Assembly (NCBI GenBank): GCA_013817065.1
Contig: JACDDJ010000239.1
Coordinates: forward strand, 1-6,975
Source of the DNA: Acidobacteriota bacterium
GTDB taxonomy: Bacteria; Acidobacteriota; Vicinamibacteria; Vicinamibacterales; 2-12-FULL-66-21
DNA length: 6,975 nt
Direction of reading: 5' to 3'
The notes below the pieces were generated by a model. That model searched no databases. It was not told where the DNA came from and saw nothing but the letters and a program-made list of their open reading frames with translations. Of this stretch, positions 1 through 5,259 are shown in pieces. Position 1 is the stretch's first letter, and each line of letters begins with the position of its first letter. The position numbers were made by a program, and so were the translations under genes.

Positions 1-145
1 GCTCTCACCCGATGCCTGGGGTCTGCTACTCGGCGCTCCGGTGCTTACCGAGACGGGACTTGCACCCGTTGGAGACGAACAGCGTGAAACAGACGGTGAC
101 CTGTCTGCTTCTTCACGACGCACCATCTCAGGATCTTAGCACCGG
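1..145. other. Left-edge non-coding segment with strong hairpins; possible structured RNA, unidentified
   Basis: No convincing protein is seen here. Two stem-loops stand out. One at 53-69 has a perfect 5-bp stem (acggg/cccgt) around a 7-nt loop. One at 83-117 pairs cgtgaa with ttcacg and cagac with gtctg around a bulge. Read on the minus strand, the first hairpin gives GGGTGCAAGTCCC. This resembles a tRNA T-arm in size, but no matching 5' acceptor strand lies upstream, so I reject a tRNA. From memory, GTGCAAGTCC-like hairpins also occur in domain I of bacterial group II introns. A GTGCG (the usual intron 5' end) is present on the minus strand at 123-119, 54 nt before this hairpin. If so, the intron body lies beyond the left edge. 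The segment could equally be ordinary structured spacer. Confidence 0.25.
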
Positions 146-175
146 GCACGTCGCACGTCCGCACGTCGCACGTCC
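146..175. repeat. Perfect 15-bp tandem duplication
   Basis: The 15-mer gcacgtcgcacgtcc occurs twice in a row with no mismatch (146-160 and 161-175). Each unit is itself a 7+8 near-duplication, so the word gcacgtc appears four times. It sits 10 bp beyond the stop codon of the minus-strand amidohydrolase. The acgt cores are self-complementary, but there is no T-run that would make a clear terminator. Function unknown; slippage-prone spacer DNA is the simplest reading. Confidence 0.9.
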
Positions 176-185
176 GCGAACGCCC

Positions 186-1799
186 CTACCTGACCGTCGG
201 ATATTTGATCCCGAGCTGCTCCAGGTAGGTCTTGTAGCGGGTCGGATCGTAGTAGTACTTGCGCATCTCCGGCCGATAACGCTCCATGATCGGCTTGTTC
301 AATTCGAGCGCCGGCGTGTCCTGCGGACGGATCAACGGTTCGTACTTCTGATTCTTCGTCTGCTCCTTGAAATACTCGCCCGCCATCCTGACCAGTTCCG
401 GCTTCAAGAGGATGTCGAGGACCGTCATCGCCTGGACCTTCGCGCCGGCGGTCGTGCCTTTGTGGGCGATCGGCGTCGCCATCGCGATCGCGCTCGACCA
501 GTTGTGGCCCGGCAGTCCCGGAATATTGGCCGGGTAGCGAAGCGTGATCGTCGGCACGTTCCAGGAGATGTCGCCGATGTCGTCTGATCCGCCGCCACGG
601 TTGTCGCGCACCGGACCGGTCGGACGCTGTGGAAACCGTGTCGAGAGTCCGGTCGTCTGTCCACCGAGCTCCTTCTGCAGTCCGCGTGCGAGTGCCTGAT
701 CAGCCTCATCCCACTTCGGTACGCCGACCTTCGCGATGTTTACTGACGCCGCCTCTGCGATCGGGCGATTGAAATGCCGCGGCCAGGCGGCGCCGAGCAC
801 GCGTGTCGGCTGCAACTTCACTCCCGCCATCTGCGCGGCGCCTTGCGCGATCTGGTCCGCCGTCTCCCATAGCTCTTTGATCTTCGGGTAGGTGGTCTGG
901 CGGAAGTAGTACCAGACCGAGGCCGTCCGCGGCACGACGTTCGGCTGGTCGCCGCCGTTGCTGACGACATAGTGCGAGCGGTGCTCGAGGGGCAGATGCT
1001 CGCGACGGTAGTTCCAGCCGATGTTCATCAACTCGACCGCGTCGAGGGCACTGCGGCCGCGCCACGGCGCACCGGCGGCGTGCGCGGTCTCGCCAACAAA
1101 CGAGTACTCGACCGAGACCAGCCCGGTGCCCGACGCGTCACCCCAGGAGACGTCCCAGTCGCTGCCGACGTGGCTGAAGAGCACCACGTCGACGTCCTTG
1201 AACAGGCCGGCCCGGATGAAATACGCCTTGGTCCCGACGAGTTCCTCCGCTGTGCCCGGCCAGATACGCAGGGTTCCGGGCAGCTTCTCCCGCTCCATGA
1301 TCTTCTTCACCGCGATCGCGGCGGTGATGTTGAGGGGAACACCGGAATTGTGACCTTCGCCGTGGCCTGGCGCGCCTTCGACCAGCGGGGCGTAGTAGGC
1401 AACGCCTGGCTTTTGTGACGACTGCGGGATGCCATCGATGTCACTGCCGAGCGCGATCACCGGCTTCCCGGATCCCCAGGTCGCCATGAACGCCGTCGGA
1501 ATGCCGGCCACCCCCTCCTCAACGGTGAAGCCGTTCTTCCGGAGGATATCGACGACATACCGATGAGTTTCCGTTTCGTGGAATCCGAGTTCCGCAAAGC
1601 TGAAAATCGAGTCCACCATCTGCTGGGTGTGGTCCTTCATCTTCTCGACGTCGGCGACCGCCTCGTCCTTGAGCCTGGTCATGCGGGGATCATCGGGCGG
1701 AATCGTCATCGGGGCCGGTTGTGGTGCGGATTCCTGCGCAAATGGCAGGGACACGGCAGTTGCGGCGAGAACGATAGCGGCAAAGACTCTTCGGTTCAT
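186..1799 (-). CDS. Exported M20 family (M20D/AbgB-like) amidohydrolase
   Basis: This is a predicted metal-dependent hydrolase of amide bonds, of the kind that cleaves N-acyl or aminobenzoyl-amino acids; the substrate is unknown. It opens with a signal peptide (MNRRVFAAIVLAATAVSLPFAQE, cut near residue 22), so it should act outside the cytoplasm, unlike E. coli AbgB. Numbered from the upstream GTG at 1805 (subtract 2 for the ATG start), the expected site residues are SDID at 121-124, HGEGHNSG at 148-155, the catalytic EE pair at 187-188, H212 and GH at 433-434. The dimerisation part shows the AbgB-like AHAAGAPWRGRSALDA near 241-256, and GSDDIGDISW follows at 407-416. The usual metal-ligand Cys of M20D (C-x-H) is Glu150 here. 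I chose ATG 1799 because AGAGGG lies 5 nt upstream; the GTG at 1805 overlaps that site. About 537 residues, full length. It is divergent from the deacetylase gene and has no operon partner in view. Confidence 0.92.
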   Translation of the reverse strand: MNRRVFAAIVLAATAVSLPFAQESAPQPAPMTIPPDDPRMTRLKDEAVADVEKMKDHTQQMVDSIFSFAELGFHETETHRYVVDILRKNGFTVEEGVAGIPTAFMATWGSGKPVIALGSDIDGIPQSSQKPGVAYYAPLVEGAPGHGEGHNSGVPLNITAAIAVKKIMEREKLPGTLRIWPGTAEELVGTKAYFIRAGLFKDVDVVLFSHVGSDWDVSWGDASGTGLVSVEYSFVGETAHAAGAPWRGRSALDAVELMNIGWNYRREHLPLEHRSHYVVSNGGDQPNVVPRTASVWYYFRQTTYPKIKELWETADQIAQGAAQMAGVKLQPTRVLGAAWPRHFNRPIAEAASVNIAKVGVPKWDEADQALARGLQKELGGQTTGLSTRFPQRPTGPVRDNRGGGSDDIGDISWNVPTITLRYPANIPGLPGHNWSSAIAMATPIAHKGTTAGAKVQAMTVLDILLKPELVRMAGEYFKEQTKNQKYEPLIRPQDTPALELNKPIMERYRPEMRKYYYDPTRYKTYLEQLGIKYPTVR

Positions 1800-1804
1800 C
1801 AGCA

Positions 1805-1810
1805 CCCTCT
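1805..1810 (-). promoter_or_regulatory. Ribosome binding site that decides the amidohydrolase start
   Basis: On the minus strand AGAGGG occupies 1810-1805, with a 5-nt spacer before ATG at 1799-1797. The in-frame GTG at 1805-1803 begins inside this site and cannot use it. This supports MNRRV as the true N-terminus. Confidence 0.65.
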
Positions 1811-1839
1811 TTGAGATCGTGGGATCCAGCTTAGATTAT
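1811..1839 (+). promoter_or_regulatory. Candidate sigma70-type promoter for the deacetylase-methyltransferase unit
   Basis: TTGAGA at 1811-1816 (five of six to TTGACA) is followed after 17 bp by GATTAT at 1834-1839 (four of six to TATAAT). Start would be near 1846, about 10 nt before the GTG at 1856. TTGAGA is mirrored by TCTCAA at 1842-1847, an inverted pair that could be an operator or chance. Confidence 0.35.
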
Positions 1840-1840
1840 C
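1835..1840 (-). promoter_or_regulatory. Candidate -10 box for the amidohydrolase gene
   Basis: GATAAT (one mismatch to TATAAT) reads on the minus strand at 1840-1835. This would place transcription start near 1828 and give a leader of about 29 nt containing the AGAGGG site. I see no good -35 box. The same bases, read on the other strand, form part of the candidate promoter for the divergent deacetylase gene. Confidence 0.35.
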
Positions 1841-1855
1841 GTCTCAACGGTACAG

Positions 1856-3013
1856 GTGATGCATTGGCCGGGCCTCGTGCAGAACGACCTCCGACCCGCC
1901 TTCACATTACCTCGCGGACAATCATGGCCTGCGCCGATTCTGCGATCTGTCAAGCGAACGGCCCTGTCGGCGATGAAGACCGCGGGGGTGTTTGGACGGT
2001 CGGGACGCTCCCGCTGGCGCAAGGATCGCCTGCTAATCCTCGGCTACCACGGCATCGCCCAATACGACGAGCAGCAGTGGGACCCCGCACTCTTCATCAG
2101 CGCCGAACTGTTCGAAAGCCGGCTCCGCTTCCTGAAGGCGAAAGGATTCAACATTCTGCCGCTCGATGCCGCGCTCCGCCATCTGCGTGCCGGCACGCTC
2201 CCGGAACGCAGCGTGTCGCTCACCTTCGATGACGGATACGTCGACTTCTATCGGATCGCCTATCCGATTCTGAAGATCCACAAGGTGTCGGCAACGGTCT
2301 ACCTGACGACGTACTACTCGGAAAAGAATCTGCCGATCCCGGGGATCACCGCGGCGTACATGGTGTGGATGTCGCCGCACTTCGTCGGACCACTGAAAAC
2401 CCTCCCTGCGTTCGGGTCTATCGACCTGCGCCACGCCACTGCACGGCGGCAGGTCAGCAGGCTGATGGGTCAGTCCTTCACCGATGAGCGGACCATGGCA
2501 CCACCGCGCAAGCACGAACTTCTCGAGGCCCTCGCCGACGAGTTGGGCTTCGACCTGAGCGAGGTGCGTGCGCGCCGGCTCATGCACCTGATGTCTGTGG
2601 ACGAAGTCGGTGACATCGCACGGGACGGCATCGATATCCAGCTTCACTCACATCGCCACTGGGTTCCGGAAGACGAGCACCTCGTTCGGCGCGAGATCCT
2701 CGAGAACCGCGAACGGATCGAGGCGATCACGCAGCGTCCGGCGGTCCATTTCTGCTACCCGAGCGGTGTTCACTACCCGGAGCTGCTGGATTGGCTGCGA
2801 AGATTGAACGTCGAGTCGGCCACGACCTGCGAGTCCGGGCTGGCGGCCCCCACTGACGATCCGTTGATGCTTCCCCGTTTTCTCGATCACTCGCGCGTAT
2901 CCCAGACCGAATTCGAGGCCTGGGCCACCGGCGCGCTCCGCGCCTTCCCGCACCGAAGCGCCTACACGCCGCCGCCACGAGGATCGAAATCGCAACCTGC
3001 TGCGACTCCGTGA
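1856..3013 (+). CDS. Polysaccharide deacetylase (CE4/NodB-like) with a long insertion
   Basis: This is a predicted metal-dependent N- or O-deacetylase acting on a glycan; the substrate is unknown. Motif 1 is TFDDG at residues 123-127 (putative base D125, metal ligand D126). Motif 2 is HSHRH at 264-268 (H264 and H268 as metal ligands). Motif 3 is FCYPSG at 299-304. The core begins at LLILGYHGI (59-67). The two metal motifs are about 139 residues apart instead of the roughly 50 usual in NodB domains, so a mostly helical, charged insertion of some 90 residues lies near 155-250. No signal peptide is evident; the N-terminus is basic. The start is uncertain: GTG 1856 or ATG 1859 have weak ribosome sites, and ATG 1973 gives MKTAGVFG, closer to where related proteins seem to begin. 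The stop overlaps the methyltransferase start, indicating an operon. The pair fits surface or exopolysaccharide modification, by inference only. Confidence 0.88.
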   Translation: MMHWPGLVQNDLRPAFTLPRGQSWPAPILRSVKRTALSAMKTAGVFGRSGRSRWRKDRLLILGYHGIAQYDEQQWDPALFISAELFESRLRFLKAKGFNILPLDAALRHLRAGTLPERSVSLTFDDGYVDFYRIAYPILKIHKVSATVYLTTYYSEKNLPIPGITAAYMVWMSPHFVGPLKTLPAFGSIDLRHATARRQVSRLMGQSFTDERTMAPPRKHELLEALADELGFDLSEVRARRLMHLMSVDEVGDIARDGIDIQLHSHRHWVPEDEHLVRREILENRERIEAITQRPAVHFCYPSGVHYPELLDWLRRLNVESATTCESGLAAPTDDPLMLPRFLDHSRVSQTEFEAWATGALRAFPHRSAYTPPPRGSKSQPAATP

Positions 3014-3729
3014 GTGTCGCTCGGATCCCTGACGTGGCCGGCCACGAGGGCTTGACCGAGTACGAGGAGTACCTCCAGCGCGAGTGGCTGCTGTTCGCCC
3101 GGGATGCCGCGCGTCAGGCCGAAGCGCTGCGTGGACTCGAGGCGCTCGAGTGCCGGAGCGTGCTCGATGTCGGCACCGGCGCCGGCCAGGAGATGATCCC
3201 GTTCGCCGCGCGTGGCGCGACCTGCGTCGGCATCGACATCTCCCTCGAAAGCGGCATCTTCGGCAGCCGCCTCTTCACACGGCACTATCCTGACCTGCCC
3301 GCCCACTTCGCCACCGCCACCGCGGAGGATCTACCATTCCGCGCCGCGGCGTTCGACCTGGTCCTGTGCCGGGTGACCATTCCCTACACCGACAACCGCA
3401 CGGCACTCGCAGAGATGAGCCGCGTGCTCCGTCCGGGCGGTGTTCTGCTCCTCAAGACTCACCACCCGCGGTACTACACGCGCAAGTTCGTCGACGGGAT
3501 TCGCAAACGGAGTCCGCGGTTCTCGATCCACGCGCTTCGCGTGCTGCTCTCCGGGACGATCTTACACCTCACCGGCTGGCAACCCTCGCCAGGCCTCCTT
3601 CTGCGCGAGAGCTTCCTGACAGAAGGGCGGCTGAAGAAGGAACTGGCCCGCGCCGGGCTCGCGATCGCCGGCACCCTGCCGGACTCGAACCCGCTGACGC
3701 CGTCGTATCGTGTCGTGAAAACCGCCTGA
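3010..3729 (+). CDS. Class I SAM-dependent methyltransferase (Methyltransf_11 / UbiE-like fold)
   Basis: This protein probably transfers a methyl group from S-adenosylmethionine to a small molecule or glycan precursor; the acceptor cannot be read from the sequence. Motif I is VLDVGTGAGQE at residues 51-61. The acidic end of strand 2 is D76 in VGIDIS. AEDLPF (105-110) and FDLVLC (115-120) form motif II/III, and LRPGGVLLLK (140-149) is the post-motif strand typical of this group. The C-terminal third (about 150-239) is basic and probably forms the substrate cap. At 239 residues it is complete for a single-domain enzyme, with no signal or membrane segment. The GTG start at 3010 lies in GTGA, sharing 4 bp with the deacetylase stop, so translation is probably coupled. 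This coupling is the best hint that it works in the same glycan pathway. Confidence 0.88.
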   Translation: MSVARIPDVAGHEGLTEYEEYLQREWLLFARDAARQAEALRGLEALECRSVLDVGTGAGQEMIPFAARGATCVGIDISLESGIFGSRLFTRHYPDLPAHFATATAEDLPFRAAAFDLVLCRVTIPYTDNRTALAEMSRVLRPGGVLLLKTHHPRYYTRKFVDGIRKRSPRFSIHALRVLLSGTILHLTGWQPSPGLLLRESFLTEGRLKKELARAGLAIAGTLPDSNPLTPSYRVVKTA

Positions 3730-3734
3730 GCGTC

Positions 3735-3953
3735 GGAGGAGACGGAGGGCACGGAGACGTTCAGCACGGAGGCACGGGGTTCACGGGGACGCACGGAGAA
3801 GACCGCGAGCCTGCAGGGCGTCCGGCCTTGGCCAGCATAGTGGTGAGGCGAAAAGTGCCAAACAGAAGCGGCATCCGATTCCTGGCCGTTTCTGTCTTGG
3901 GACTTTCTCCCCGTGCCCCCGTGCTGAACGTCGCCGTGATCTCCGTCCCCTCC
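3735..3953. repeat. Nested imperfect inverted repeat filling the spacer before moaA
   Basis: The 45-bp left arm at 3735-3779 is the reverse complement of 3909-3953 with 5 mismatches (40 of 45). Both share an uninterrupted gacgttcagcacgg core. The left arm and the bases after it carry five copies of the word cacgg (starting at 3750, 3765, 3773, 3782 and 3792). A second, inner hairpin lies at 3851-3906. The stretch 3780-3850 has no partner in the right half, so the element looks like a palindrome with extra DNA in its left half. It encodes no plausible protein. It may be a non-autonomous mobile or REP/MITE-like repeat, or a folding spacer that ends the upstream operon transcript. Confidence 0.88.
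3851..3906. repeat. Inner hairpin of the moaA-upstream element
   Basis: Bases 3851-3872 pair with 3885-3906 around a 12-nt loop. About 19 positions match, with two mismatches and one single-base bulge. As RNA this would be a long stable stem. No T-run follows on either strand (the right arm ends in gactttctcc), so a classical intrinsic terminator is not clear, although blocking read-through from the methyltransferase gene is possible. Confidence 0.65.
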
Positions 3954-3970
3954 GTTTCCCAAGCAGAAAG

Positions 3971-3979
3971 TGCGATAAT
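3971..3979 (+). promoter_or_regulatory. Extended -10 promoter of moaA, near-leaderless
   Basis: TGCGATAAT is a TGn-extended -10 element with one mismatch in the hexamer. Start would fall near 3986, only about 6 nt before the moaA ATG at 3992. No Shine-Dalgarno sequence is present in ttttcaccagcccatg, which fits a leaderless or very short-leader mRNA. The box begins just 18 bp after the inverted repeat, so any -35 contact would fall within or next to the right arm. Confidence 0.45.
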
Positions 3980-3991
3980 TTTCACCAGCCC

Positions 3992-5008
3992 ATGCCCCAC
4001 GATCGCTTCGGACGGCCCATGCGCAGCCTGCGCATCTCTGTCACGGACCGCTGCAATCTTCGCTGCCAGTACTGCATGCCTGAGCCGGAGTATGTCTGGC
4101 TCCCGCGCGAGAGCCTCCTCAGCTTCGAAGAGATCGGGCAGATCGCTGAGGCGTTCATCGACGAAGGGGTGAACAGGATCCGCATTACGGGCGGGGAACC
4201 GCTCCTCCGTCGTGACCTTCCTGTCCTGATCGAATCGCTCGCGGCGCGGACGGCGGTCGAGGACCTCGCACTCACGACCAACGGCATCCTGCTGAAGGGC
4301 AACGCCGCCGCGCTCAAGAGATCCGGGCTCCACCGCATCACGGTGAGTCTCGACACACTGAAGCGCGAGCGCTTCCGGGCCCTGACCGGGTCCAGTGACT
4401 GGGATGCCGTGATCGCCGGGATTCACGCCGCGGCTGACACGTTCGGTGCCTTGAAAATCGACACCGTCGCGATCCGGGGGACGAACGACGACGAGATCGT
4501 CGAACTGCTGGAGTTTGGCAGGACGGTCAACGCGGAAGTCCGGTTCATCGAATACATGGACGTCGGCGGCGCGACGCGGTGGTCGCCGGCCACGGTAGTT
4601 CCGCGCGCCGAGATACTCGAGGTGGTTGGACGGCACTACGGCGGTGTCATCCCGATCGGGGAACGCGCCTCCGCACCGGCCGAGCGGTTTCTGCTCCCGG
4701 ACGGGAGGACGTTCGGCATCATCGCCTCCACCACAGCGCCGTTCTGCGCCACCTGCGACCGCGCCCGCCTGACGGCGGACGGCATCTGGCTCCTGTGCCT
4801 CTACGCCTCCGGTGGCACCGATCTTCGTCGTCCGCTCCGCGCCGGCGCGAGCCGCGACGAACTGCGTCAGCTCATTCACACGGTGTGGTCACTGCGAGCC
4901 GACCGTGGCGCAGAGGAGCGGCTCGGGATGGACCGTCAGACGACACTCGTGCCGCTCCGCGCACTGAAAAAAGATGCGCACCTCGAGATGCACACTCGCG
5001 GCGGCTAG
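3992..5008 (+). CDS. moaA: GTP 3',8-cyclase MoaA (molybdenum cofactor biosynthesis)
   Basis: MoaA is a radical SAM enzyme. With MoaC it converts GTP to cyclic pyranopterin monophosphate, the first step of molybdenum cofactor synthesis; MoaA itself makes 3',8-cyclo-7,8-dihydro-GTP in the cytosol. The N-terminal cluster motif is C21-x3-C25-x2-C28 in TDRCNLRCQYCMPE, followed by the SAM-binding GGEP at 67-70. The second, GTP-binding Fe-S cluster is C252-x2-C255-x13-C269, the spacing diagnostic of MoaA. The protein ends in the conserved Gly-Gly needed for activity. All catalytic features are present and its 338 residues match the family. The start at DRFGRPMRSLRISVTDRC is where other MoaA proteins begin. 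No other moa, mog or moe gene is in the window. Expression probably comes from the -10 box at 3971-3979. Its stop lies inside CTAG, overlapping the end of the opposing remnant. Confidence 0.97.
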   Translation: MPHDRFGRPMRSLRISVTDRCNLRCQYCMPEPEYVWLPRESLLSFEEIGQIAEAFIDEGVNRIRITGGEPLLRRDLPVLIESLAARTAVEDLALTTNGILLKGNAAALKRSGLHRITVSLDTLKRERFRALTGSSDWDAVIAGIHAAADTFGALKIDTVAIRGTNDDEIVELLEFGRTVNAEVRFIEYMDVGGATRWSPATVVPRAEILEVVGRHYGGVIPIGERASAPAERFLLPDGRTFGIIASTTAPFCATCDRARLTADGIWLLCLYASGGTDLRRPLRAGASRDELRQLIHTVWSLRADRGAEERLGMDRQTTLVPLRALKKDAHLEMHTRGG

Positions 5009-5259
5009 CCCTGGCCTTCGATCCTCAACGCGAGATACATCAGGATCCCATCGCGTTCGACGTGGAGCACGACCGCGTTGAAGGCTTCAACGCCTCGCTC
5101 GCCGCGCGCAAGTCGGCGCCGCTCGCGATCGGCTTAGCCGTTGAGCGAGTAGACCACGTCGCCGGTCTCGAGCCTCCCCTGCTGCGAAAACGGCGCATCG
5201 GGTGCCACCCGAACGACCACCGCGCCGGCGGCGCGACGCAACGGCGGCCGCGTGAAAGA
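5005..5259 (-). pseudogene. Decayed C-terminal PDZ domain of an HtrA/DegP-like protease, two frameshifts
   Basis: Read on the minus strand from just after the rtcB stop, the DNA gives AAGAVVVRVAPDAPFSQQ, then GRLETGDVVYSLNG, then TAA at 5136-5134. Removing one T (5136) restores LNGKPIASGADLRAASEALKP. Restoring one missing base near 5086-5088 continues as NAVVLHVERDGILMYLAL and RIEGQG, ending in TAG at 5007-5005. This is the order and length of a terminal PDZ domain of Do/HtrA proteases: a GxVVxxVxPxSP-like start, GDVI..VNG, a LR..L helix, then a last strand ending in a YLAL-like segment. There is no start codon, no trypsin-like domain and no second PDZ, so only about the last 85 codons remain. 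It lies in frame with and directly after rtcB. Sequencing error could explain one indel but less easily two. The mature protein would have been periplasmic. Confidence 0.78.

Noticed and set aside
46..70. tRNA T-arm-like hairpin on the minus strand
   Set aside because: The 5-bp stem and 7-nt loop fit, but position 55 is G instead of T. No acceptor 5' strand, anticodon arm or D-arm fits upstream.
2033..2647. A 204-codon minus-strand open frame inside the deacetylase gene
   Set aside because: Antisense shadow; no motif, while the plus strand encodes the CE4 motifs.
3851..3906. Intrinsic transcription terminator
   Set aside because: The stem is long and stable, but no T-rich tract follows on either strand, so I list it as a hairpin only.
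3474..3962. A 162-codon minus-strand open frame across the methyltransferase end and the spacer
   Set aside because: It is antisense to the methyltransferase and then reads through the inverted repeat. Its peptide HGDVQHGGTG also appears in the plus-strand reading of the other arm, an effect of the repeat and not of a real protein.
3730..3991. Molybdenum cofactor riboswitch before moaA
   Set aside because: The predicted transcription start lies only about 6 nt before the ATG. The upstream structure is a simple nested palindrome without the multi-helix Moco layout I would expect.
3761..4879. A 372-codon minus-strand open frame opposite moaA
   Set aside because: It is a GC-rich shadow of moaA, whose plus-strand product has every family motif. 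The minus-strand product is Arg/Asp-rich with no recognisable domain.
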